The notes beneath the pieces are model-generated. The model worked only from the letters and a program-made list of their open reading frames with translations. It did no database searches and was not told where the DNA came from. From the NCBI GenBank assembly GCA_036873135.1, contig JAPTYO010000009.1, positions 42,052,756 through 42,116,755 on the forward strand: a stretch of DNA of 64,000 nt, in the 5' to 3' direction. The position numbers and the translations under genes were made by a program. The stretch's first letter is position 1; each line of letters begins with the position of its first letter. Source of the stretch: Clarkia xantiana subsp. parviflora (Eukaryota; Streptophyta; Magnoliopsida; Myrtales; Onagraceae). Of the stretch, positions 1 through 10,688 are shown piece by piece.

Positions 1-1038
1 ATCGCGGCTTGTCATGAAGGGGCCCGATCCATTATGAGGAAAGTGCTGAACTTGGGCTATTATTGGCCTACGATGAGCAAGGAGGCGACGGCGTTGGTCC
101 GATCTTGTGACCCGTGCCAAAGGTACGCCCCGAGTATCGTGGCTCCGGCCGCTAATCTGACACCCATCAAGAGCGCTTGGCCCTTCGCGCAGTGGGGCAT
201 CGACTTGGTGGGACCTCTTCCACAAGCACAAGGTCAATGTAAGTATTTACTTGTAGCTATCGATTATTTTTCGAAATGGATAGAGGCAAAGGCGTTGGCC
301 AGAACGACGTGGAACCACATCGTCAAGTTCCTCCAGACCCATATTGTGTCCAGATACGGGATTCCTAAGGTGGTGATCAGCTACAATGGTCCGCCGTTTA
401 ACGGGTCTCAAGTGAAGGACTACCTGGAAGAGTTGAATATCGAGCATCGGACAGCTTCTGAAAGCCATGCTCGGACTAATGGCCAGGTGGAATCAGCCAA
501 CAAAATCGTGATGGATGGCCTGAAGAAGAGGGTCTATGCCTTGAAGGGCAAATGGCTGAACGAGCTAGAAAACGTGCTTTGGGCCGTTAGAACGACGCCC
601 AAACGAGCAACTGGGTAGACTCCGTTTGGCCTTGTTTATGGCACGGAGGTTGTTGCTCCCGTGGAGGTGGCCGTAGCATAACATCGGATGAGATATTACG
701 AACCTCTGACTAACGATGAAATGAGACGTCTGGACTTGGACTTACTCGAAGAGAAGAGGCGGGAAGCCGACGAAGTCCAGGCTCGAATGCGTTTGGCGAC
801 GACCAGGTATTACAATCGGCGAGTTAAGTCCCGACAATTCTTCGTCGGGGAGCTGGTTTGGCGTCGCAACGAGTTCACCCTTTTGGATCGTATTGGCAAG
901 ATGTCACCAAAATGGGAAGGACCATACAAGGTCGTGGGGATGCCAGCCCCGAATGCATACAAGTTGGAAGACCTCGATGGCAGAGTATTGAAGCATTCTT
1001 TTAGTGGTGAACACTTGAAGAAGTGTCATGCTCGATGA
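1..1038 (+). pseudogene. Integrase C-terminal part of element A (two nonsense codons)
   Basis: The frame runs from base 1 (start outside the window) to the TGA at 1036-1038, broken by in-frame TAG at 616-618 and TAA at 679-681. Visible parts are the end of the zinc-binding region (CDPCQRYAP), the catalytic core (WGIDLVGPLPQ, then the second acidic site near SYNGPPFNG, where the aspartate expected in SDNGPPF is tyrosine, then GQVESANK with the glutamate), and the GPY/F-like tail (WEGPYKVV). Loss of the second catalytic aspartate plus two stops makes this copy dead. It aligns residue by residue with the integrases of B and D. Confidence 0.9.
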
Positions 1039-2095
1039 AAAGTCGCCTTAAGTGGTGCACGAGGTTAAGTCGCCTTAAGTGGCGCACGATCTAAAGTCGC
1101 CTTAAGTGGTGCACGAGGTTAAGTCGCCTTAAGTGGTGCACGATGTAAAGTCGCCTTAAGTGGTGCACGAGATTAAGTCGCCTTAAGTGGCGCACGATCT
1201 AAAGTCGCCTTAGGTGGTGCACGAGATTAAGTCGCCTTAAGTGGCGCACAATCTAAAGTCGCCTTAAGTGGTGCACGAGGTTAAGTCGCCTTAAGTGGTG
1301 CACGAGATTAAGTCGCCTTAAGTGGTGCACGATGAAAAGTCGACTTAAGTGGTGCACGAGGTTAAGTCGCCTTAAGTGGCGCACGATCTAAAGTCGCCTT
1401 AAGTGGTGCATGAGGTTAAGTCGCCTTAAGTGGTGCACGATGTAAATTCGCCTTAAGTGGTGCACGAGATTATGTCGCCTTAAGTGGCGCACGATCTAAA
1501 GTCGCCTTAGGTGGTGCACGATGAAAAGTCGCCTTAAGTGGTGCACGAGGTTAAGTCGCCTTAAGTGGCGCACGATCTAAAGTCGCCTTAAGTGGTGCAC
1601 GAGGTTAAGTCGCCTTAAGTGGTGCACGATGTAAAGTCACCTTAAGTGGTGCACGAGATTAAGTCGCCTTAAGTGGCGCACGATCTAAAGTCGCCTTAGG
1701 TGGTGCACGATGAAAAGTCGCCTTAAGTGGTGCACGAGGTTAAGTCGCCTTAAGTGGTGCACGATGTAAAGTCGCCTTAAGTGGTGCACAAGATTAAGTC
1801 GCCTTAAGTGGCGCACGATCTAAAGTCGCCTTAGGTGGTGCACGAAGAAAAGTTGCCTTAAGTGGTGCACGATGTAAAGTCGCCTTAAGTGGTGCGCGAG
1901 ATTAAGTCGCCTTAAGTGGTGCACGATGAAAAGTCGCCTTAAGTGGTGCACGATCTAAAGTCGCCTTAAGTGGTGCACGATGTTAAGTCGCCTTCAGTGG
2001 TGCAAACACGATTAAATCGCCTTAAGTGGTGTAGTTTCGCCTTAAGTGGCGTGGTTTCGCCTTGAGTGGTGTGAGTAATTCACCTTAGGTGGTGC
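1039..2095. repeat. 27-bp tandem array, about 39 copies, in the 3' region of element A
   Basis: Near-perfect copies of a 27-bp unit containing the core AAGTCGCCTTAAGTGGTGCA, with three or four alternating end variants (ending GAGGTT, GATCTA, GATGTA or GATGAAA). It starts directly after the integrase stop codon. Element D carries a shorter, more diverged array of the same core on the opposite strand at 34556-35140. The variant order repeats in blocks, which suggests growth by duplication of multi-unit segments. Confidence 0.93.
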
Positions 2096-2339
2096 AGCGA
2101 TAATCGGAACCAAAAGAGATTGATATTATAAAGATCCAAGAGGTTCACAACAACAGAAGGAAATTACAAGGATCAGACTCTTGGAGGTCAGCCGGTGAAA
2201 AGTCGATTATCGAGGAATCGTGGACGAGAAGATTTGTATCAAGTGACTGTATCAAGGGAAAAGTCCCCGACCCCGATGTCGGGAGGTCGGGAGTTGAAAG
2301 ACACGACGAACTGTATGTCCCTCATGTCTTGGGGGAAAA

Positions 2340-2997
2340 TGGTGGGTTTGGCTATAGCCGTTAGGCCCTTTAACGGTGAGGAAACGGTGAATAGGCCCAC
2401 TGGGCCCTAAATGGAGGTCAAGATGACCCAGGCGAAGGGTCCCGACAGAGGGAGTCCCAAAGATGAGAGGTCCCGACAGAGTCGGACCCGATAGGCGAGC
2501 TAGGCGCTCCAGATGAGATGCCTTTAAGTAGGCCCCGATGATGAATCCCTGAGAATGATTGGCCCTGCCACGATGACGAGGGGCCCCGAGTGGTGACACA
2601 ATGAGATAACTCTGGAGTCCCCGATATTGGTCGGGACTTTCTATCAGAGGTTGAGGCCGAGATACGCGGGGCGTGGCCGAGATAAGCGAGATCATGGCCT
2701 AGATAGGCGGGATCGTGCCCGAGATACGCGGAATATGGGCTAACCACCCCAACGGTTCACCAGGTAACTGAGGTACCTCTCCGCCTATAAAAGGGCAGAG
2801 GTTACCTCAGATCACATTACGTTTTGAGAAACGTTATTTGAGATTACTGCTTGCCAGTCCACACGAGATACTCATTTAAGCATCGGAGAGGGATTCTGGG
2901 TCACCGCCCGATCTATCCCCTATTTGCAGGACCACGTGGAGCGAAGGAGCTAGGATCGCCGTCAAGGACCGTACCGGAGTTCCACCGTGATCCAACA
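2340..2997 (+). repeat. 3' LTR of element A
   Basis: It begins TGGTGGG after a purine-rich tract and ends in CAACA. The sequence matches the LTRs of element D in reverse complement. A TATA-like TATAAAAG lies at 2786-2793. The bases that follow, GTATC (2998-3002), would be the right target duplication; its partner is outside the window. Confidence 0.88.
2786..2793 (+). promoter_or_regulatory. TATA box in the LTR of element A
   Basis: TATAAAAG sits in the LTR about 210 bp before its end, the usual position of the retrotransposon core promoter. Confidence 0.55.
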
Positions 2998-5450
2998 GTA
3001 TCTATTACATGACCAAATTTTAGAACACAATATGAATTACGAAATTTGTAATTCTATAGCAACTGATTATAAAGAATCAGACATTTGTAGCTCCATCATT
3101 GATATTGAAGGCGTGAATTAGAGATATGCATACCTTTTCAAGCTCTTGTTTTATCTACCGGAGCTTTTCAACACCCAACATAGAGAACATATTCTCTATT
3201 TAGCTGCTATGAATGGTTGCCCTCTTAAGTCTTAACCGTTCTTCGGCATATATATATTATTCAAGTAAGATGAACAAATTTGGTGTTGATTGAAGCAAAA
3301 CGAACCCAACCGAAGAAAGGAGAAACATCGGCGATGAAGGCAAATGTGGAATCGAGCTGGAGGTAGGAGAACAGAACGATCAATGCGAAACGGGTATGGG
3401 GAGGAAGAAGAAAACTGAAAGTCTGAAATGACTGCATCGAATTCAATTAATTAATTGAAAACGGAACGGAAAGCGATAAAGAGGGAAGAGAAGAAGCAAA
3501 AAAAATTTGAAATCAGCGATATAGATTTGCAGAAACTGATGGAAGATTGCGTGTTGCAAAGCTTATAACAGAAGTTTAAGAACAATTGATTGTCATAGAT
3601 AATTAAGAGAAGCGCGTGAATTACACTGTCTAATAAGAATACAAATAGATGACATGGCAAAAGCATAGAGCCTAATTAGTAGCTAAGTGTATTCAAATTA
3701 TAGATAGATAGATAGATAGATGGATAGATAGATTTATATATAGATATAGATATATAAATATATATTTACCGATAATCTATATATCTATATCTATATATAA
3801 GATAATTTGGGTGTGTTCTATGTATGATTGACAAGTAATAAAATAGACTAATGACATGTACAAATAATCTAATCTAATAGGTCCATCTCATGTCTTATCT
3901 CTCTTATCTAATGTGACATTCTTCACATAAGCATCTCTATATGCTTGGATGAGCTTCAAGCTCTCTTATTGCACTACAAGAGCTGTTTTATTTTTTATGA
4001 AGCGTTACAAATTTTCATCAATGTCTTTTATCTCACCATATTTTTATCATATTATATGAAACAATAAACTTTTAAAAAAATATTTCCTCTATCATATATG
4101 TTTTTTTTAATTAATTTGATATGTTTATTGCATATATAAATGTTGTGTGTGATGTATACAATATACATGTTATATTTGTAGTTGTATATATAAATAGTGT
4201 GGATCTAATAACTATATATAATTGACGGTTACAACCATCTATCTATTCTATATATCATCATTATATAATATAACTTGGTTAGAACCTTCAGATTAGGATA
4301 ATATTCAAAAAATATATACAAATCGAATGGTTCACCTAAACCTCGAGTTACATCTACTTATGCGAAGTCAATTTTGTGGCTATGTGGACATGCTAAAATT
4401 CTTCCTAAGATCATTATTCAATCTTGAGACAAGTTACCATTTTTTTAGTATGTTAAATAAAAATATTAATTAATAATCCATTTAAAATAAAGTAAAATTT
4501 ACTTATACTTCATTTGTTACTAATATCTTAATTTTAAAATAATATTTAAATTTGGATTAATACTAATATGTATATATATATTCAATATAAAAATTAAAGT
4601 AACAAATTGCACTAAAATATTGATGAAAAATAAAATATATAAACACATAATAAAATATGTTAAAAATAACATGATTATATACAAATATTAATAATTCGTA
4701 AGAAATACCATTTAAACTATAAATAAATGAATTATAAAAAATAAAAATGAAACTACAATGTATAAAGCATAGTTGATATATCTTTTAGTGAATACAATCA
4801 TGATATAACTATATGTAGTTTCATGAATTTATAAAATTAGGAAAATAATAAATAAAAATATGAGGAGAATAAGAAAAGTTAACTCAAATGTTCAAGATGC
4901 ATAAACTTTAGAAAAAACGATTTTTATAATATATTATCCATATACTTATTATATTTATTTATTTATAATATAATTTCGACAGGTTCACGTAATCTTTTGT
5001 ATAACATAGTTTTAAATAGAAATTATTATATTGGTGGGTCAATTTTTCAAGTTACGAATCACCCAGTTCATAGTCAAGCAGATATTAAGTAGTTATGAAA
5101 TTGCACCAATTAAGGTTTGTTATTGGTTCTCACCGAACATTTTTTTTTTCCACACATGTTTTTTTTTTCAACCAACATAACTACATTCTCTCATCATATA
5201 TTGTCGCTTAAATAAAAAAAAATTATATATTGTTTTTCTCGAAAATAAGCAATTATATATAACATTATTAAATGAAATACTAATTAAAGTTTTAATTGTC
5301 AATTAAACATATAAATTACTATAAAAAAAATGTATATGATATATACAAAAATATTAATATACTACAGTTATAGGAATATATAATTAGCAATAGTATTTAG
5401 TAAGTAATCTACTATTTTGATGGTTTGTAATGAGTATACTAAGAAAATTG
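2998..5450. other. AT-rich DNA without a recognisable gene
   Basis: Strongly AT-rich, with only short open frames that match nothing I know. A stretch at about 3260-3450 has lower AT and could be an old gene or 5' exon fragment on the - strand, but nothing supports a product. A GATA microsatellite and a TA-rich inverted repeat lie at 3700-3810. Part of this could be the body of the Helitron-like element whose 3' end is at 31143. Confidence 0.6.
3700..3735. repeat. GATA microsatellite
   Basis: Nine or so tandem ATAG/GATA units with one GGAT interruption, followed by TA-rich sequence. Confidence 0.85.
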
Positions 5451-7084
5451 TAGGGGTGAGCGTGGTCTGGTCCTGGTCAGGACCAGACCAAGACCATGCA
5501 AGACCATTTGCAAATGGTCCTCCTCCAAATGGTCTAGGACCAAACCAGGACCATTTGGACCATTTACAAATGGTCTTGGTCTTTTTGGTTCTGGTTTTGG
5601 TCTAGACCATTAGGACCATTTTTTTTTTTTTTATGTTTTTTAATTTAATTTATTTTTTTAAAATTTGTCGAATATTATTTTGTAATAATTTTAAATCGAA
5701 AATATGTTTATTATAATTATATATAATAGTTGAGATTGGTGTAATCAATACCTGATAAAGTGTTCAAATAAGTTTTATGGTTGTACGATCCATAAATAAC
5801 AAATAAGACACTTATCAAATTACGTAACTTGGTGTAACAAAGTTACAATTTCCCTGATATTAGACAGAAAATAAATCATACACGAAAATGTAGGATTTTT
5901 TCACATTGCACTTTACAAACATAAACTTTTCATCTCTCTGAAGCAAGCAACTTCATAAACTAATTATTGAGTTTTTAACCAAAATAGGGTTACATGGACA
6001 ACCAAATACCAATATAGGCTAGAAAAAAAAAACTAATTACAAATATAGGGTTGGCCGGGTTGGGGGAACCCGACCAAGTGAGTTCCAAAATTGGACTTCA
6101 ACCCGGCCAACTTTTTTTTTTTTTTTTTTTTTTTTCGGAAAACTGAAAATAAAAAATAAATAAATAAAATAAAAAATCTCACTTGCCGGGTCGCCCCAAA
6201 CCAGCCGAATATGTAATTTTTTTTTCGTTTTTTTTCTGTTTTTTTTTGTTGCTTTTTTTAATAGAACTTTAAAAATTAATGGTTTTGTAAAATTTTTTTC
6301 TAAAAAACCTATTGGAAATGGTGAACTCTAGAGGGCAAATTGACAGACATTTGCCGTTTACCAGTTTTCGTAAAAAAATTACAAAACTACTAATTTTATA
6401 TTTTTTCGAACTCATTTGGCCAGCTTCCCACAACCCGGCCAAGTAGTGTTTCTTTTTTTTCCTCAAAATTAATTAATTGCGAAGTCAACAACCCACAACC
6501 AAATTCTCTAATAGGTTTTTTAGAAAAAATAATTACAAAACCATTAATTTTTACAACTTCTATTAAAAAAGCAAAAAAAAAAAGAAAAAAAACATATTTT
6601 TCCGTGTTGGGGGAACCGGCCAAATGAGTTCCAATTTTTTTTTTTTTTTTTCCGAAAAAGAAAAATTCAGTTGGCGAAGGCCAATTTTGGAACTCACTTG
6701 GCCGGGTTCCCCCAACCCGGCAAGCCCTATATTTGTAATTAGTTTTTTTTCTAGCCTATATTTGTATTTGGTTGTCCATGTAAACCTATTTTTGTCAAAA
6801 ACTCCTAATTATTCAACTAATCTAATGTTTCTCAAGTTTGCTCTCGACGCTCAGCCGAGGTTTTAACTTTTATTATAAATTATTATTTCCAGTTTTTTTT
6901 AATAATATAATGGTCTTAATGGTCCTAAATGGTCTTAATGGTCTTGGACCGAAATTAAGACCAGGACCAATTAAGACCAATAAAAGAAGACCATTGGTCT
7001 AGGTCCTAAACGGTCTTGGGCTAATGGTCTTGGTCTTGGGCGGTCTTGGGCTCGGTTATGGTCTTGCTAGACCATTGCTCACCC
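5451..7084. mobile_element. hAT-like non-autonomous element with GGTCTTGGTC-rich ends
   Basis: The left end TAGGGGTGAGC and right end GCTCACCC are inverted, and many plant hAT elements begin with TAGGGGTGAGC. Inside both ends are dense, mutually inverted copies of GGTCTTGGTC / GGACCATTT motifs (5465-5620 and 6910-7075), as expected of subterminal transposase sites. No transposase frame is present. The right end lacks one C and the 8-bp duplication is not clear (AATTGTAG versus AATCGTAA is the best match), so the element is old. A second element is inserted at 5969-6804. Confidence 0.65.
5969..6804. mobile_element. Mutator-like foldback MITE nested in the hAT-like element
   Basis: Perfect 9-bp duplication CTAATTATT at 5960-5968 and 6805-6813 flanks long terminal inverted repeats beginning GAGTTTTTRACMAAAATAGG. 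The two ends pair over at least 130 bp, through the GGGTTGGGGGAACCC block. A 9-bp duplication with long inverted repeats is the Mutator-superfamily signature. The middle is T-rich and contains further inverted GGCCGGGTT blocks; there is no coding capacity. Confidence 0.88.
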
Positions 7085-7282
7085 AATCGTAATATCATAT
7101 GCGTGAAGGAATGTCGCCCTCTTCGTGAGCGCCATCTCTCTTCCGATTTGGGGGATCATTTCCGGCAACACTGAGTGCTGTCATGTCTTGGCTTACTGCA
7201 ACGGCTGCCCTTTGGATCAGCCTTTGCCCTAAGCGACAATTTTCCTTGCTTAAACCCTAATCTAATTACCCGTCATCATATT

Positions 7283-8053
7283 TGTTGGATCACGGGCGAA
7301 GCTCCGTTACGTCCTTGACGGAATGCTTGGACTCCTGGGCTCCGCGTAATCCTGCAAAAGGGGATGACCTGGGTGGTGACCCAGAATCCCTCTCCGATGC
7401 TTAAATGAGTACGGTGATCAATGGGTGGTAAGCAAAAGAGTATATGTTCGTCTTAGCCTAGTTTAGATGGTCGTTTTCTGAGGTAACCTCCCCCTTTATA
7501 TAGAAGGAGGAGTTACTCAGTTACCTGTTACTGCGCCTGGCAGTTTTACCCATGATTCCGTGTATCTCGCCACGATTCCGTATATCTCGGCCAGGATTCC
7601 GTATATCTCGCCCCACGCTCCGCGTATCTTACCCATACCTCCGCGTATCTCGGGCACGCCCTGCGTATCTCGGGGGAGATTATCTATATCTTAAGCGCTT
7701 CCCACTACTCTCATTTAGTAGGCAGGTTTCTCGGCCTTATCCTCTGATCACAAGTCTCGACTCCTGTCGGGGATTCCAGAGTTGTCTCATTCTAGATCAC
7801 CACCCAGGACCTTCAGTCTCTACGGGACAGGTCCAGCCTCTGCGGGGCTTTATTATCGGGGCCTTTACTAAGGTATATCGGGGCCTACTCAGAGGCTTCT
7901 TATCGGGAGCATTCAGCTCATTCATCGGGACCGCTAAAGTCGGGACCCTTCGTGCTGGGCCTCTGGGCCTTCCAGGCTTTTCACGAGGCCCACTGAACCT
8001 ACTCGCCGTCCACTGGCTTTTAACGGGGCTAACGATTACATCGGAACCCATCA
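7283..8053 (-). repeat. 3' LTR of element B
   Basis: Begins TGTTGGATCA and ends CCCATCA as written on the + strand. It carries TATATAAA-type TATA sequence (7495-7502) and several CGTATCTCGG repeats. The left 5-bp duplication ATATT is at 7278-7282. Confidence 0.95.
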
Positions 8054-8065
8054 TTTGCCCCCAAG
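8054..8065 (-). promoter_or_regulatory. Polypurine tract of element B
   Basis: On the - strand CTTGGGGGCAAA directly precedes the 3' LTR. The same sequence adjoins the LTRs of D (33470-33481) and, with slight change, A. Confidence 0.75.
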
Positions 8066-8129
8066 ACATGGGGGACTTTTAGTTCGTCATGTCTTCCAGT
8101 CCAGATCTTTTGACCTCTCTTGTCGAAGG

Positions 8130-8280
8130 TTTTGCTTTCACGCCTTCCGATACCACCGTCGGAGGCCTTTGTCTTCGTACCCCCCGATACCACCGTCGGG
8201 GAATTTTATCTTCACATTTCTTGACGCCTCTTTGTTCGAAGACTTTTATTTCCACATCCTCTGATACCACTGTCGGATGT
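8130..8280. repeat. Short repeats CGATACCACCGTCGG upstream of the antisense gene
   Basis: Three copies of a 15-bp motif (near 8148, 8187 and 8260, the last diverged) lie between the 3' LTR and the antisense TATA box of element B. They could be binding sites, but that is inference. Confidence 0.55.
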
Positions 8281-8572
8281 TTTTGCCTTGCGTGTGATCG
8301 TTACATAGCAGGGTCTCTGACTCATGATTGCCTTGGGCCCACCAGGCCCCATGGGCAGTTGCCAAATCCGAGGAGACTCCTCGGTTACTGTAGCATTGAA
8401 TGCCTAGGGATAAAGAAACGACGCTCACATCAGCGTGACTGCCGTTTTCTGAAAAAGGCACTCATTACGTCAGCCTCGTCTTTTTTGTACTGTCCCTCAG
8501 TCTTTGACGGTCGAGATTGAATTGTTTCGTCTTCAACGGTCCAGATTAAGTCCGTCCAATCTGTCATTTGCT

Positions 8573-8580
8573 TATAAAAG
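8573..8580 (+). promoter_or_regulatory. TATA box of the antisense gene in element B
   Basis: TATAAAAG 119 bp before the ATG of the two-exon gene and 520 bp inward of the 3' LTR. A CCAAT occurs just upstream (8556-8560). The equivalent position in D has TATAAAAC. Confidence 0.6.
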
Positions 8581-8698
8581 CTAAGACCTGGGCAATATTC
8601 TTCTTCACCGTCTCCATTTTCGGAAGTGCCTCCGTTTTTAGACCTGAAGTTTTCTTCTCCCCATGTCTTTTGCTCCTCAAGTGATTCAAGATTTTACC

Positions 8699-9106
8699 AT
8701 GTCTGGTAAGGTTTCCTTTTCCATCGTTTGCTTGCCTCTTTACTTAGCTTAATTGTATTTTTCCGAATGAGCTTAACATTCCTTTCAATGGCTAATTTCA
8801 GATGGTGGATCTGGTTTCGAGGGAAGGAAGCCTTTCAACTTCGACTATGTTCTGAACGAGATTTCCAGTACTGCTTATGATGCAGCTCTCCGGGAAGGAT
8901 GTATCATTTCCACTAAAGAGGCCGATGCTCAAGGCCGGAAATGCATACCACAAGTTCAGAGTGAAGAGGAGCTACTTCTTCATCGGAAACTCCTCGATCC
9001 CATGATTCTAACAACTATTCCTCCAACGGCTGACCCTGTGGAGCCTTCTGCCACCAACTCCGTGGACCCAACTCCTGCTGACACCTCCAATAAGGACCAA
9101 GCTTAA
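8699..9106 (+). CDS. Two-exon antisense gene of element B (103 aa, unknown function)
   Basis: Exon 1 codes only ATG TCT G (8699-8705). A 96-bp intron (8706-8801, GTAAGG...TTTCAG) is followed by exon 2 (8802-9106, stop TAA). The protein starts MSDGGSGFEGRKPFNFDY, has an acidic Glu-rich middle (VQSEEELLLH), and a Pro/Asp/Thr-rich tail (ADPVEPS...NKDQA). I recognise no domain, signal peptide or membrane segment. The same gene with the same splice positions is in element D (34015-34421), with substitutions clustered in the tail, which suggests it was kept as a protein. It runs opposite to gag-pol and converges with it. Extra antisense ORFs are known in Tat-lineage elements; the function of this one is unknown to me. 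Confidence 0.7.
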
Positions 9107-9369
9107 TACCTACATCTCTTAGTCCTTGTTGCTTTTCTCCTTTGTTTCTTGTAACGAACTCCTTTGTATCGGACCCCTTTTTGGCCTTCGAGCCTTTATC
9201 TAAGGAACTTCTTTTCATTTGTTTTGGCGTCGATATTCGTTTGCACTTTATCTAAAGCGGCTTAAAATTCGTTACTCAGAACGTTCCGATGCACCATTAA
9301 AATGACTTCATACGTCCTTCCGACGTTTTACTCGCGACTTTACCCTTTAAGGCTTCTTATCGAATCGGG

Positions 9370-9890
9370 ACTTTACCACTTAAGGTTTCTCGTCCAATCG
9401 GGACTTCACCACTCAAGGTTTCTCGTCCAAAATTGGGACTTCACCACTCAAGGTTTCTCTTCCAAAATCGGGACTTCACCACTCAAGGTTTCTCGTCCAA
9501 AATCGGGACTTCACCACTCAAGGTTTCTCGTCCCCGCCTTTCAAGGCCATTTTCATACCCTTTAGGGCTTTCATTGCGTCTCTACTGGACGGCTTAGTCG
9601 TACCCTTTAAGGCTTTTTGTCGCATCATATAGACGACTTACACGGACCTGTTAAGGCTTTTTCATACCCGTTAAGGCTTTTGGCCGCATCATATAGACGA
9701 CTTACGCGGACCCATCAGGGTCTTTTCATACCTAGGCTTTTTGTTGCATCATATAGACGACTTACGTGTACCCCGTAGGGCTTTTGTCCGTACCTGTTAA
9801 GGCTTTTGGCCGCGCCATATAGACGACTTACGCATCCCCCGCGGGGCTTTCATCATACCTCGGAAGGCTTTTGTCGCGTCACTCAGGACG
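9370..9890. repeat. Two tandem repeat families in the 3' region of element B
   Basis: At 9370-9540 about five copies of a 35-bp unit (AAGGTTTCTCGTCCAAAATC...) are followed at 9590-9890 by four or five diverged copies of a roughly 60-bp unit (AAGGCTTTTGGCCGCATCAT...). They occupy the same place as the 27-bp arrays in A and D: after integrase, beyond the antisense gene. Confidence 0.8.
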
Positions 9891-10023
9891 TCTTACTAAT
9901 AGTTAGAATAAATTTGAAAGCAGTTTGATCAGAAGGAAATTTCTTTTATTCATAAATAACTCAAAATAGGCTTACATCGGATCTTATTGATAGAAAATTT
10001 GCGCCCTTCCCGGCGGCTTAATA

Positions 10024-10688
10024 TCAAACATGATACTTCTTCAAGTGTTCGCCACTGAAGGAATGTTTCAACGTCTTGCCTTCGAGATCCTCTAACTTGT
10101 ATGCATTGGGCACTGGCATCCCTACGATTTGTAGGGTCCTTCCCATTTTGGTGACAGCTTGTTGATCCGATCTTGATGAACAAATTCATTCCTCCGCCAG
10201 ACAAGTTCTCCCACGAAGAATTGTCGGGACCTGACACGCCGATTATAATATCGGGCTGTTGCCAGACGCATTCGGGCCTGGACTTCATCAACCTTCCACC
10301 TCTTCTCCTCGAGTAGGTCTAAGTCCAGACGTCTCATTTCCTCATTTGTCAGAGGCTCGTAATATTTCGCGCGGTGGGACGCCACCGCTATCTCCACGGG
10401 AGCGACTGCCTCCGTGCCATAAACCAGGCCAAACGGAGTTTCTCCTGTTGATTGCTTGGGTGTTGTTCTCACAGCCCATAGCACATTCTCGAGCTCATCC
10501 AGCCAATGGCCCTGCAAGGCGTAGACTCTCTTCTTCAAGCCATCCATCACGATCTTGTTGGCTGACTCTACCTGGCCATTGGTCTGAGCGTGGCGGACTG
10601 AAGCAGTCCGATGCTCAATGTTTAATTCTTCCAGGTACTCCTTCAACTGAGCCCCATTGAACGGAGGGACCTTGTCGCTGATCAACAC
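10024..10688 (-). pseudogene. Integrase C-terminal part of element B
   Basis: In the same frame as the upstream 1410-codon frame but after its TGA (10689-10691). It contains the second catalytic aspartate within a changed motif (SDKVPPFNG, where relatives have SDNGPPF), the glutamate region (GQVESANK), and the GPY-type tail (WEGPYK). A one-base deletion near 10123-10126 shifts the frame after WEGPYK. The expected end, with stop TGA at 10024-10026, aligns with the ends of A and D. Confidence 0.88.

Larger units (their letters stand above)
1..2997 (+). mobile_element. Element A: 3' end of a Tat-lineage Ty3/gypsy retrotransposon
   Basis: Only the 3' part is in the window: the integrase C-terminal half, a 27-bp tandem array, a short untranslated stretch and one LTR. 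The integrase and LTR are close relatives of element D (32759-41498), which lies in the opposite orientation. The archaeal-type RNase H that marks the Tat lineage is outside the window here but is visible in B and D. A purine run (2328-2339) abuts the LTR as a polypurine tract. The antisense gene found in B and D at this position is absent. The 5' end and left target duplication lie outside the window. Confidence 0.9.

Noticed and set aside
1039..2095. CRISPR-like regular repeats
   Set aside because: The units are contiguous with no unique spacers, in a plant retrotransposon 3' region; an ordinary tandem array.
2252..2747. Overlapping - strand ORFs in the LTR of element A
   Set aside because: Open only because of repeated CGTATCTCGG-type motifs in the LTR; similar spurious frames occur in every related LTR.
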